This document shows, piece by piece, positions 1-7,610 of a DNA stretch of 23,815 bases. Positions within the stretch are counted from its first letter, which is position 1. The number at the start of each line of letters is the position of its first letter. This stretch comes from JANNVZ01 sp031418455 (GTDB taxonomy: Bacteria; Bacteroidota; Bacteroidia; Flavobacteriales_D; Sanyastnellaceae). The stretch lies in contig JANOXJ010000273.1 in the NCBI GenBank assembly GCA_031418455.1, positions 1 through 23,815 on the forward strand, given 5' to 3'. The position numbers and the translations under genes were made by a program. The notes under the pieces were generated by a model that was not told the origin of the DNA, made no database searches, and was given only the letters and a program-made list of their open reading frames with translations.

Positions 1-79
1 ATGGGCATAGTTTTGCGGTAGTTATTGCGCCACCCTTTGCGGTATTCCTTAAGTTGTTTCAATGGCTATTTATTATGTA

Positions 80-754
80 TTACTTCAGTTTTTTTTGCTG
101 TACTTTTTTCTGTTGCGTGGGTGTCAGTTTTATTTTTCCGCTTAGTCTGGCAGTTATATAATCCTTGTCAAGTGTGGCATTGCGCGCAGGCGAATACTCT
201 CGGCCATAAAATATTATTTGCAAGTGTAGTTTATTCCAAAGTGATTCAGGAAACAGCTTTTTGGCATCGCGTTCGGTTTGCTCCACACTGCTGCCACTGC
301 TTAGCCCCCAGCGATGCATGAGGCGATGTATGTGTGTGTCTACAGGAAAGGCAGGCACGCCAAAGGCTTGCGCCATTACAACACTTGCGGTTTTGTGGCC
401 CACACCAGGCAGCGCTTCCAGTGCTTCAAAAGTGGATGGCACTTCACCCTTGTGCTGGTTTATAAGTATGTGCGACAGGGCATGTATGTTTTTGCTTTTT
501 GCGGGCGACAAGCCACATGGGCGAATAATATTTTCTATTTCCTTCACCTCCAGTTTTATCATATCCCATGCATTGTTAGCTAAGGCAAACAGGTGAGGGG
601 TTATTTTATTTACGCGCTCGTCTGTGCACTGTGCGGATAGCAACACGGCTATAAGCAAGGTGTATGAGTTGCTATGGTCTAGCGGAATAGGAGTGGTAGG
701 GTATAATTTTTCCAACTCCGTTATTACATACTGTGCTTTTTCTTTTTTGGTCAT
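80..754 (-). CDS. nth: Endonuclease III, iron-sulfur cysteines absent
   Basis: DNA glycosylase/AP lyase of the HhH-GPD superfamily, which removes oxidised pyrimidines in base excision repair. The protein has 224 residues, normal for the family. The helix-hairpin-helix LEALPGVGHKTA lies at about 112-123 with the catalytic lysine K121, and the catalytic aspartate is D139 in PVDTHIHR. The usual C-terminal [4Fe-4S] motif (four cysteines after the FYGREY-type segment) is missing. Residue 188 is Ser (codon TCG) where the first cysteine is expected, and no cysteine occurs after C80. The tail ends in a basic, Lys/Gln-rich stretch instead. Catalytic residues are intact, so it is probably active. It stands alone; I see no clear promoter in the 240 bp upstream. 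The family call is firm; loss of the cluster is seen directly. Confidence 0.93.
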   Translation of the reverse strand: MTKKEKAQYVITELEKLYPTTPIPLDHSNSYTLLIAVLLSAQCTDERVNKITPHLFALANNAWDMIKLEVKEIENIIRPCGLSPAKSKNIHALSHILINQHKGEVPSTFEALEALPGVGHKTASVVMAQAFGVPAFPVDTHIHRLMHRWGLSSGSSVEQTERDAKKLFPESLWNKLHLQIIFYGREYSPARNATLDKDYITARLSGKIKLTPTQQKKVQQKKLK

Positions 755-935
755 GCTTTATAAAACGTGGGCGAATATCAGCATATAGCAGGTAACAGGA
801 AAATTGTGTTGAAATTCTCAATGGACCATTAAATTTTTGAATTGATACACTGTCGGAAAAATGAATTTATGGATTCAATATTTTTCTAAAAGCAATTGCC
901 AAGATAAAGGCATACTAAATGAAAAGAAAATTACA

Positions 936-977
936 ACGCACTGGCCTTGCCTAATTTTTAGGCAAGGTCCAGTGCGT
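936..977 (-). terminator. Long hairpin, probable terminator of the B12 uptake operon
   Basis: Arms 936-952 and 960-977 pair over 17 bp with one bulged base around a 7-nt loop, about 20 bp past the stop of the BtuG-like gene. On the minus strand it is followed by TTGTAATTTTC, a poor U-tract, so termination may be inefficient or the hairpin may act as a 3' end stabiliser. The rest of 755-996 holds nothing I can identify. Confidence 0.65.
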
Positions 978-996
978 GTAATAGGAGAGATAGCTC

Positions 997-2055
997 TCAG
1001 TTAAATGCGACTCCGTTGGCACCAATGCCTGCGGTGTAGCTGCTTATTAGGCTGCCACTGCTATTATATTTTTTTACTATAGAGGGGTTTGCAAAATCTG
1101 AAACACTGCTGCACCATATATCGCCACTGTTGGGGTGTATGTCAAGGCTGGCTTGTGCCTCTGTTATTATTTCTGTACCATTGTAGTTGGTTGCAGTTAT
1201 CGGAAATACAAAAACACCTTGGTTCTCGTAATAGATAAATTGGCCATCGGCAGAGGCTGCTATTTGCTTTGGATGATCGCCATTAGCACCCACACTTTGC
1301 CATTCTTCTGCTGCAAGTGTGGTAGTGTTTATTTTAGAAATCTGTGCATCGGTGTGGCTTATGGGTACCCAATTAGCATCGTAGTTTGTTATTCCACTGC
1401 AAAGCACCCAAAGGTTGCCATTGGCATCCAGAGTTAAATCTTGCGGACTATCGCCCACTGCTATTACTTCCACTACACTATTAGTGCTCAGGTCTATTAC
1501 ACTTACAGTATTGTCATAGGCCCATCCGCCACCATTGCACACATACAATTTGTTGTTGTGTACGAGCATTTTTTCCGGACCATTGCCCACTTGTATGCTG
1601 CTTTCAATGGTGTTGTTAGATAAGTTTATTACTCTAACAAAACCAGCCATTGCGCCATCGCTTACATAGCCCTTACCGTTGCCTGCCACCACCATATGGC
1701 GCGGATATTCAAAGCCGCTTATGGTGGCCTGGTTCTTCATGTCTTGCATATTTATCACCTCTATTTTATAAGAGTTGTTGAGTACTGCATAGGCTTTATT
1801 ATTGGCTATAGTTATGGATTGTAGCACATCTCCCAGTGGTGCATTGTTTTGCGAATAGTAAATATCGTTATTCACTACATCAGACAGACTTATGTAACTA
1901 ACACTAGCATTATTGCTCATAAAATTACCCTCATTGCTTACAAAGGCGCCATGCGAATAGTCTGTAGTAGTAATAGGGCTAGGCGTTTCTTCATTTTTCT
2001 TACAAGAAAAAATGGTGAGGGCAATGACAGTGGCAAGTAGGAATTTTGAATACAT
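997..2055 (-). CDS. Surface beta-propeller lipoprotein, BtuG-like corrinoid binder
   Basis: A 352-residue lipoprotein. The signal peptide ends in IFSC with the lipidated Cys at 18, followed by KKNEE and a low-complexity linker. From about 75 onward YncE-like propeller repeats recur, such as VRVINLSNNTI, VSVIDLSTNSVVEVI and NGNLWVLCSG. The gene starts 7 bp after the stop of a TonB receptor that sits behind a cobalamin riboswitch. In Bacteroides, BtuG is a seven-bladed propeller lipoprotein that caps BtuB and binds B12 very tightly; the same fold, anchor and gene pairing suggest the same role here. The fold and lipidation are seen; corrinoid binding is inferred from context. A general YncE/DUF5074-type propeller with another ligand is the alternative. 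Confidence 0.8.
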   Translation of the reverse strand: MYSKFLLATVIALTIFSCKKNEETPSPITTTDYSHGAFVSNEGNFMSNNASVSYISLSDVVNNDIYYSQNNAPLGDVLQSITIANNKAYAVLNNSYKIEVINMQDMKNQATISGFEYPRHMVVAGNGKGYVSDGAMAGFVRVINLSNNTIESSIQVGNGPEKMLVHNNKLYVCNGGGWAYDNTVSVIDLSTNSVVEVIAVGDSPQDLTLDANGNLWVLCSGITNYDANWVPISHTDAQISKINTTTLAAEEWQSVGANGDHPKQIAASADGQFIYYENQGVFVFPITATNYNGTEIITEAQASLDIHPNSGDIWCSSVSDFANPSIVKKYNSSGSLISSYTAGIGANGVAFN

Positions 2056-2062
2056 ATCTATT

Positions 2063-4036
2063 TTATTTTGTTTGTTTGTTTTGCTTTAATTGAATTTGCA
2101 TATGCAATTGAAATATTCTGCCTGGCATAGCATAGCCGCGCACAGATTCATATGCCGTATTAAAAATGTTATCTATGGTTATACCCAACTTCCACTGACT
2201 TTGATTTTTCTGCCATTGGTATTCTGCACCTACATTTAATAAATGGTAGGGTGCCAGGGCATTGCGCTGCGTATTTTCTTCATCGGTATAGCGCAGGCTG
2301 GTGTATTTGTGACTTATGAAATAATGTGATTTAGCAGTTATCCATTTAGCCTCATTGTATACCACCACTCGTGGCGAGTATGTCATTCTAAACATATCCT
2401 TACTACTCCATGAGCCTGTTACATTGGTGCCCAATGCTTCATTATAACTAGTGCGATGCACCATAGCCAATCGGCTGTTTTGAATAGCTGCGGTGCATTT
2501 TATTTCAAGCTCCGCCCCGTTGGATATTACTTGCTTATAGTTCTTTGGCGACCAGTAGCCAAACTCGGTAGGGCGCCATTGTATCCAGTTGGTTATGTAG
2601 TTGCTGTATAAATTTATTTTTGTGTTCCATTCTAATTTGTTGCCCAAGTGTTTTATTAAAATGGAATTATTCGTGTTCCATCCTTTTTCTGCCAATAGGA
2701 GTGTATTGCCACCCGGTTGCCAGTACAGCTCATTCATATCAGGCAATCTAAATCTTCTTGCCACCATGCCTTCGTATTTGGCTGTTAGTTTGGCTGTGTT
2801 GTTTGTTAGGTTGGCCGCATAGAAAAGCGAGTAGGTAGGTGCAGTTTGAGTGTTTCTAAACTCTTGCTTATAGGCTATTTCGGCCATACCGGTTTCATGT
2901 TTATACACCAAACTGCCGCCTATCAGTATTTGATTCAAATACTGCTTGTCATTCGCATAATTAGTATTGGTTACTTTATTTACAGTGCCATTGGCGCTAG
3001 TTTTTAAAAGGAATTTATTTCCAAACTTTTGTTCTAAGTTGGCTAGTGCATATACGTTGAGCGCTTCAGTGTTAGATTGAAATAGCCAATCGTTGTTGGG
3101 CTGTAAGTCACTACGCCAATACAATTTTTCTTGGTTTACAGCAGCCGTCAGACTTAGTTTTTTTGTAGCGCCTGTTGTATTAATATTTAAATTGAATCTT
3201 ACAAAATCATCATCTTGCAATGCATCGGCACCACCGAGCGAGCCCATTATATTAGGCAGCATCATTTGCTTGGTCTGATACCACAGGTGGGCGCCAAGTG
3301 TGCTTTTGCGCCAGCCAAATTGAGCATCTTCCGTTAGTGCTATTGTTTGTCCATCGTTGTGGGTTTGCAGCACTTCAGGTTTAGATATCTGATACTTGTC
3401 GGTGTAAGTAAATTGGTTTTGATAGTTCTGTATAAGTGCTTTGGTTTTAAAGAAAATTGTCTTTCTACCATTGCTCGCGCTACGCGTGTTTATAGGCAAT
3501 GCATAACCAATACCTACGCCAAGTGTGCTATTGTACAAACTATTTACTGAAGTGTAAAAAGCGCTTGAGAAAGTGCTGTCTGCCATATTATTGCCTAGCT
3601 GTATGCAAGCACCTAGGTTGGCAGGTGCATATTCGTTGGCAGTAGGTTCGGTGTTTAATTCTAGCTTGTCAAAAAGAAATGTGGGCACAAGCGACATGTC
3701 GCACATGCCAAGCGATATAGAGTTGATAGGTACATTGTACCACAGCACTTGACTGTGGTCTGATGACATGCCCCTGAAACGCATGCTGGCCACACTGCCG
3801 GCAGCACCATATCGATTTATTTGTGCAAGTCCGCGGGCATCCATCCATGCGCTCAGATCCATACCAAGCTGACCTAAGTGGTTGGCCAAACTATATGTTT
3901 TGCGGTTAAGCGTGGAGGGACTTTGGTCGATAATTATTACATCTTCTATAGTGCCATTTAGGAGCAAAGAATCTCTTTGCGCATTTAAATGCACAGACAC
4001 AGCCAGCAGCAATATGAATGTAAAATATTTTGTCAT
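2063..4036 (-). CDS. btuB: TonB-dependent outer-membrane receptor, BtuB-like (cobalamin uptake)
   Basis: A 657-residue outer-membrane protein from the ATG at 4036; the codon three triplets upstream is TTG and is less likely. The signal peptide MTKYFTFILLLAVSVHLNA is followed by Q. A TonB-box-like IEDVIII comes next, then a plug domain (FRGMSSDHSQVLWYNVPIN) and a beta-barrel with many aromatic, alternating strands. The end is typical of TonB receptors: NIFNTAYESVRGYAMPGR, then an alternating hydrophobic last strand. Its size fits BtuB (about 600-650). The 5' leader carries a cobalamin riboswitch, so the substrate is almost certainly a corrinoid. It forms an operon with the propeller lipoprotein downstream. 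Expression should fall when cobalamin is abundant. Family certain; substrate inferred from the riboswitch. Confidence 0.9.
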   Translation of the reverse strand: MTKYFTFILLLAVSVHLNAQRDSLLLNGTIEDVIIIDQSPSTLNRKTYSLANHLGQLGMDLSAWMDARGLAQINRYGAAGSVASMRFRGMSSDHSQVLWYNVPINSISLGMCDMSLVPTFLFDKLELNTEPTANEYAPANLGACIQLGNNMADSTFSSAFYTSVNSLYNSTLGVGIGYALPINTRSASNGRKTIFFKTKALIQNYQNQFTYTDKYQISKPEVLQTHNDGQTIALTEDAQFGWRKSTLGAHLWYQTKQMMLPNIMGSLGGADALQDDDFVRFNLNINTTGATKKLSLTAAVNQEKLYWRSDLQPNNDWLFQSNTEALNVYALANLEQKFGNKFLLKTSANGTVNKVTNTNYANDKQYLNQILIGGSLVYKHETGMAEIAYKQEFRNTQTAPTYSLFYAANLTNNTAKLTAKYEGMVARRFRLPDMNELYWQPGGNTLLLAEKGWNTNNSILIKHLGNKLEWNTKINLYSNYITNWIQWRPTEFGYWSPKNYKQVISNGAELEIKCTAAIQNSRLAMVHRTSYNEALGTNVTGSWSSKDMFRMTYSPRVVVYNEAKWITAKSHYFISHKYTSLRYTDEENTQRNALAPYHLLNVGAEYQWQKNQSQWKLGITIDNIFNTAYESVRGYAMPGRIFQLHMQIQLKQNKQTK

Positions 4037-4087
4037 TACCTGCAAAATGCCTATTCCCGGACATTTGTGTGTTGGGTAAAAAAATCA

Positions 4088-4266
4088 ACGCATCAGGCAG
4101 GTCTTCTGACTTGCATCCTGTAGTTCTGCCTTCCCATGGTTTTTTATATTACCAAAGTGGCTTTTTGAATTTTTTGAACTACATTTTTTTTCTATCTAAA
4201 AAAAATGGATGCTTACAGCTGCGGGTACAGTCCCGGTTTTGCACCGGAGTTCCCTTTTCATTCTAA
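4088..4266 (-). promoter_or_regulatory. Cobalamin (AdoCbl-class) riboswitch
   Basis: On the minus strand the leader of the TonB receptor contains the conserved core in order: GGGAACTCCGGTGCAAAACC, then GGGACTGTACCCGCAGCTGT, a variable A/T-rich arm, a B12-box-like AGCCACTTTGG, then GGGAAGGC, and the 3' element CAAGTCAGAAGACCTGCCTG. These match the cobalamin riboswitch consensus in sequence and order. A T-run follows directly at 4084-4078 and the ATG lies about 50 nt downstream, so the switch may act on translation or on termination; I cannot fold a decisive expression platform. The ends are approximate. Confidence 0.95.
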
Positions 4267-4314
4267 GGCAAAAAGATAAATAAAAATCTTGCTGCATAGA
4301 AACCTAAAGCGCTG

Positions 4315-4322
4315 CAAATATA
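4315..4322 (-). promoter_or_regulatory. Bacteroidota -7 promoter element for the riboswitch/btuB operon
   Basis: Minus-strand TATATTTG matches TAnnTTTG exactly, about 50 nt upstream of the riboswitch. No clear -33 TTTG lies at the usual distance. A second candidate closer to the riboswitch is TATCTTTTTG (within 4269-4283), so the real start site is open. Confidence 0.45.
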
Positions 4323-4350
4323 ATGGAGTGCAAAAAGAAGCGCATAAAAA

Positions 4351-4388
4351 AAACCGATAGGCTTAGCCACTGCTATTCCTATCGGTTT
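4351..4388 (-). terminator. Rho-independent terminator downstream of the DUF1761 gene
   Basis: The perfect 11-bp inverted repeat AAACCGATAGG (4351-4361) / CCTATCGGTTT (4378-4388) has a 16-nt loop. Read on the minus strand it ends in an uninterrupted run of T, 33 bp after the DUF1761 stop codon. It also insulates the downstream btuB promoter. Confidence 0.8.
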
Positions 4389-4421
4389 TATTGCTTTAAC
4401 TCCACTGGAGTTAAAATATAT

Positions 4422-4925
4422 CTATGCCCACTGGCATATAACACCGCCCATAAGTGCAAGGGTAAGTGCCCAATAACCTACGTGTATCCAAATGTATTTC
4501 CAACTGCGTCTTTCGTACATGCCTATTATACCCACTACAGGTAGCACAAACTCAAGGCCCAATAGAAACCCGTGGAATGCGCCATGACCAAATGTGCGGA
4601 AACGATTTGGATAGGTAGTAACTATTTTAGTAAAGTCTTCAAAGGCTTGTCCGGTGCCATCTTGAAAACCGGGCTCGTTCATAAGCATGCTTACTAAGCC
4701 CCACTGGTGTATTACTACAAACTGTAGTATCATAGCCAGAAAAAATCCAAATACGTAAGTAAGACCAAATATGAGTGGCATGTTGCCGCCTTTCAGTTTT
4801 TCATCATCAAGGCCATTGGCTTGTTTCCACTTGTTGCCCAGTACCATGTTACTGTACCAAAACCAGCCTGTAAAGAGCGGTATAGCAGCCGCTGCAAGTA
4901 AAACAATAAAGTTAATTTGCATCAT
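4422..4925 (-). CDS. DUF1761 family integral membrane protein
   Basis: A small membrane protein of 167 residues with four likely transmembrane helices: about 6-24 (starts FIVLLAAAAIPLFTGW), 52-74 (LIFGLTYVFGFFLAMILQF), 115-135 (GFLLGLEFVLPVVGIIGM) and 146-165 (VGYWALTLALMGGVI). The WFWYS motif after the first helix, the GHGAFHG motif before the third and the overall layout match DUF1761, a family without known function. The start is either of two adjacent Met codons (4925 or 4922). It is transcribed leftward, monocistronic, and closed by the hairpin at 4351-4388. It diverges from the LTxxQ gene. I infer no function. Confidence 0.8.
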   Translation of the reverse strand: MMQINFIVLLAAAAIPLFTGWFWYSNMVLGNKWKQANGLDDEKLKGGNMPLIFGLTYVFGFFLAMILQFVVIHQWGLVSMLMNEPGFQDGTGQAFEDFTKIVTTYPNRFRTFGHGAFHGFLLGLEFVLPVVGIIGMYERRSWKYIWIHVGYWALTLALMGGVICQWA

Positions 4926-5036
4926 AATGTATAAGTTTTAGTGTGATTTATGGGTGCCAATGTATGGAATTAACTCCAATGTGGTTTGTAACTCATACAT
5001 AAGTTGCAATGGCGGTTTTTTTCTTTTGGCAAGGGT

Positions 5037-5044
5037 TATTTTTG
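5037..5044 (+). promoter_or_regulatory. -7 promoter element upstream of the LTxxQ protein
   Basis: TATTTTTG fits TAnnTTTG exactly and lies 37 nt before the preferred ATG at 5082. No -33 element is evident at normal spacing. A start of transcription near 5051 would exclude the upstream TTG (5004) as the translation start. Confidence 0.45.
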
Positions 5045-5081
5045 TACATGGAACGATTTATGCTCCATGAGAAAACGGACA

Positions 5082-5540
5082 ATGAAACTGCCCATGGCCA
5101 TATCTGGAAATATTTGCAAATTGTGTTTTGCAATGTTGCTGTTGTCCTGCAGTTTTATTGCTGCTAATGCGCAGTCATTATCTTCATCAGATAGTCTCTA
5201 TTTGCAATCTCTTAAGAATGATTTAGTACTTACCGACTCGCAGTATGTGCACATAGATAGTATTTATTGTAAGGCTCAAAAAAGCATTGTTGCTCTGGAC
5301 AAAGAAATTCAAAAAATATCGCGCAGTGATATAAATGCGGAGGAGAAAGACACTAAAGTGAAGGCCTTGGCAGCAGAGAAAAAAAACTTAAAAGCCATGC
5401 GCGAAATAGATATGCAACTGGTGCTAACTACCGAACAAAAAAAGAAGTTTGATGAGAAAGTGAAAGCCTCAAAGAATGCAGTGTCGCACTTTGGGGCATC
5501 GCACGACAGAGCCTCATGTGTGGTATGTGTGCCTAAATAA
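5082..5540 (+). CDS. Secreted LTxxQ-motif (Spy/CpxP-like) protein with C-terminal CxxC
   Basis: About 152 residues from the ATG at 5082, which follows an A-rich stretch; an ATG at 5067 is possible. The signal peptide is CKLCFAMLLLSCSFIAANA followed by Q. The mature part is short, highly charged and helical with two LTxxQ motifs, LVLTDSQ (about 48-54) and LVLTTEQ (about 113-119), spaced as in Spy/CpxP periplasmic proteins. The helix between them is Lys/Glu-rich. The last residues, HDRASCVVCVPK, add a CxxC pair next to histidines, which is not part of the Spy/CpxP pattern I know. Spy/CpxP proteins are periplasmic chaperone or stress sensors, and a chaperone or metal-stress role is only a guess. 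A lipobox reading (LLSC) is less likely than cleavage after ANA. Confidence 0.7.
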   Translation: MKLPMAISGNICKLCFAMLLLSCSFIAANAQSLSSSDSLYLQSLKNDLVLTDSQYVHIDSIYCKAQKSIVALDKEIQKISRSDINAEEKDTKVKALAAEKKNLKAMREIDMQLVLTTEQKKKFDEKVKASKNAVSHFGASHDRASCVVCVPK

Positions 5541-5624
5541 GTCAATGTTTTTTCGTGTCATTTTTTTACATTTTTTAATTATTCTCTTCATGTTGTATTC
5601 ATGCCCATTTATTTTTTTTGCAGC

Positions 5625-5723
5625 ATGAAAATGAATAGGTACCACTTGAATGAAATAAAAATTTTCACCCTAGTATTGCTACTATTTATTTGTTGGGCAA
5701 TAGCGTTTAGTGTGGTGTTATAA
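5625..5723 (+). CDS. Possible 32-residue single-pass membrane peptide
   Basis: An ATG-to-TAA reading frame lying 40 bp before the TSUP permease gene on the same strand. It has a short basic N-terminus (MKMNRYHLNEIK) followed by a continuous hydrophobic stretch from IFTLVLLLF to the end, so it would be a single transmembrane helix with almost no C-terminal tail. It may be a small membrane peptide, a leader for the permease, or chance in an AT-rich gap. No homology can be judged at this length. Confidence 0.3.
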   Translation: MKMNRYHLNEIKIFTLVLLLFICWAIAFSVVL

Positions 5724-5763
5724 ATGGCACTAACTTTATTGAAGTACTATATTTCTGCCCTGA

Positions 5764-6537
5764 ATGGATTACGCAATAGTTATGGCGGTGGCCCTGCTTG
5801 GGGCGTGTCTTAGTTTTTTTTCAGGCTTTGGTCTGGGCACTTTGTTGCTGCCTGCATTTATGCTTTTTTTTCCGGCTCCTTTGGCTATAGCTGCCACAGC
5901 TGTGGTGCATATGCTCAACAATGTTTTCAAATTATTTCTGGTAGGTAAGTATGCTCATAAAAAAACAGTTATTAGTTTCGGTTTGCTTTCGGCCATAGGA
6001 GCATTGGTTGGCGCATTGCTGCTCAATAGTATTGCAGGCAGTGGTGCACTTGGTTCATATACTATTAGGGGTTATTATTTTCAAATTACATATATCAAAC
6101 TAATTATTGGTATTCTCATTTTTGCCTTTGCCATATTGGAAATAGCACCATGGTTCAAAGGCATAAGCATTGCACCAAAATGGATGTATGTAGGTGGTTT
6201 GGTGAGCGGATTTTTTGGCGGACTAAGTGGGCATCAAGGAGCATTGCGGAGTGCTTTTCTTATGAAGGCGGGGCTTAGCAAAGAAGCGTTTTTGGGCACT
6301 AGAGTAGTTATAGCTTGCATAGTAGATCTTACCCGAATTGCAGTGTACGCCACGGCTGTAAATGCTGTGTGGTCTGATGTAAATATTTACTTGGTGGCTG
6401 CAGCCACACTAGCCGCCTTTGCCGGTGCTTGGCTGGGCAACAAATGGGTGAAGAAGGTGGAGTTAGAAATAATAAACAACGTAGTAAGTGTATCGCTTGG
6501 CATATTTGCTGTAGCACTTGCCTTAGGCTTGGTATAG
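5764..6537 (+). CDS. TSUP (TauE/SafE) family membrane permease
   Basis: 257 residues, eight or so transmembrane helices, typical length for the family. The N-terminal repeat has the family look (LSFFSGFGLGTLLLPAFML, then PLAIAATAVVHMLNNVFKLF and GKYAHKK). The second repeat has GGLVSGFFGGLSGHQGALR followed by a long loop and the final helices. TSUP proteins move sulfite, organosulfonates or other small organic anions, and the substrate cannot be read here. The start is fixed by an in-frame stop just before the ATG at 5764. The gene converges with pyrB with 21 bp between stops. A weak CGCGCT/AGCGCG hairpin spans that junction without a T-run. Confidence 0.88.
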   Translation: MDYAIVMAVALLGACLSFFSGFGLGTLLLPAFMLFFPAPLAIAATAVVHMLNNVFKLFLVGKYAHKKTVISFGLLSAIGALVGALLLNSIAGSGALGSYTIRGYYFQITYIKLIIGILIFAFAILEIAPWFKGISIAPKWMYVGGLVSGFFGGLSGHQGALRSAFLMKAGLSKEAFLGTRVVIACIVDLTRIAVYATAVNAVWSDVNIYLVAAATLAAFAGAWLGNKWVKKVELEIINNVVSVSLGIFAVALALGLV

Positions 6538-6558
6538 AGCACTAGCCGCGCTATTCTA

Positions 6559-7506
6559 TTAAGCGCGCGACTTAAACTTTTGTGCCAGCAGATATATTAC
6601 TGCCATTCTTATGGCCACACCATTTTCTACCTGTTCTAGAATTATGCTTTGATTGCTGTCTGCCACATCGCTGGTTATTTCCACACCACGGTTTATAGGT
6701 CCGGGGTGCATTACTACTATTTTTTTCGATAAGCTGTCCAGTAGTTTTTTATTTAGCCCGTATTGCAATGTGTATTCGCGCAGCGTAGGAAAATTGCGCA
6801 CGCCTCCTTCCTGACGTTCCAGTTGAATGCGCAGCATATTAGCCACATCGCACCACTCCAAGGCTTTTTTCAAATTGTGCTCTACACGCACACCCAATGC
6901 ACTTATGTGTTTTGGAATAAGTGTGGTGGGGCCGCACACCATTACTTCTGCACCTAATAGTTGCAGGCAATGTATGTTGCTTATAGCCACGCGCGAGTGT
7001 GTTATGTCGCCCACTATAGCCACACGCTTTCCCTTTACACTACCTAGTTTTTCTCTTATTGAAAAGGCATCAAGCAGGGCTTGTGTAGGATGCTCATGCG
7101 TGCCATCGCCAGCATTTATTATAGCTGCATCTATATGCTTACTTAAGAATATACTAGCACCGGGCGAGGCATGGCGCATTACCACGATATCTACCTTCAT
7201 GGCTAATATATTGTTCACCGTGTCCACAAGTGTTTCGCCTTTCTTTACCGAGGAGGTACTTGCGGAAAAATTTACCACATCGGCACTGAGCCTTTTCTCG
7301 GCAAGTTCAAAACTTAAACGTGTGCGGGTAGAGTTTTCGAAAAACAGATTGGCCACCGTTATATCGCGCAGCGAGGGCACTTTCTTTATTGGGCGACTAA
7401 GTACTTCTTTAAATTCATCGGCTTGCGAAAAAATGAGTTCTATGTCCTCAGGTGTGAGGCCCTTGATACCTAGCAAGTGATTTACACTTAGTTTTTTTTC
7501 GGCCAT
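6559..7506 (-). CDS. pyrB: Aspartate carbamoyltransferase catalytic subunit
   Basis: Condenses carbamoyl phosphate and aspartate to carbamoyl aspartate, the first committed step of pyrimidine synthesis, in the cytoplasm. 315 residues, usual length. The carbamoyl-phosphate signature FFENSTRTRLSFE is at about 55-67 and the 80s loop SSVKKGE at 85-91. MRHASPGAS, HPTQALLDA, GDITHSRVAISN and HPGPINRG follow in the normal order, and all key residues are present. No regulatory subunit (pyrI) is adjacent, as is common outside enterics. The ATG at 7506 begins MAEKKLSVNH, a good family start. A candidate promoter lies 78 bp upstream, so it is probably transcribed separately from DUF5683. Confidence 0.97.
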   Translation of the reverse strand: MAEKKLSVNHLLGIKGLTPEDIELIFSQADEFKEVLSRPIKKVPSLRDITVANLFFENSTRTRLSFELAEKRLSADVVNFSASTSSVKKGETLVDTVNNILAMKVDIVVMRHASPGASIFLSKHIDAAIINAGDGTHEHPTQALLDAFSIREKLGSVKGKRVAIVGDITHSRVAISNIHCLQLLGAEVMVCGPTTLIPKHISALGVRVEHNLKKALEWCDVANMLRIQLERQEGGVRNFPTLREYTLQYGLNKKLLDSLSKKIVVMHPGPINRGVEITSDVADSNQSIILEQVENGVAIRMAVIYLLAQKFKSRA

Positions 7507-7583
7507 AGGTCAGTTCCTATTCAGGTTGATTTTTTTTTATTAATGAGACTAATGCTCTGTGATTGAAAAAAAAAATTCAGGTT

Positions 7584-7591
7584 CAAATCTA
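7584..7591 (-). promoter_or_regulatory. -7 promoter element upstream of pyrB
   Basis: Minus-strand TAGATTTG matches TAnnTTTG exactly in the 104-bp gap between the DUF5683 stop and the pyrB ATG, leaving a leader of roughly 70 nt. The leader contains long T and A runs but no clear attenuator hairpin. Confidence 0.45.
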
Positions 7592-7610
7592 ATGTGAAAT
7601 AACTTCTTTT

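Noticed and set aside
1..79. Start of a minus-strand gene at the left edge (ATG complement at 6-8)
   Set aside because: Only two or three codons would be inside the window, so nothing can be supported.
80..200. Frameshift explanation for the cysteine-less end of Nth
   Set aside because: The in-frame residues REYSPARN align with the family segment, and the alternative frame with Cys codons stops within a few residues, so substitution fits better.
6547..6567. CGCGCT/AGCGCG hairpin between the TSUP gene and pyrB as a terminator
   Set aside because: Only 6 bp, overlaps the pyrB stop codon and lacks a T-run on either strand.
6827..7480. 217-codon open frame on the plus strand
   Set aside because: It lies entirely antisense to pyrB, whose motifs are complete; composition is that of an antisense frame and it has no recognisable domain.
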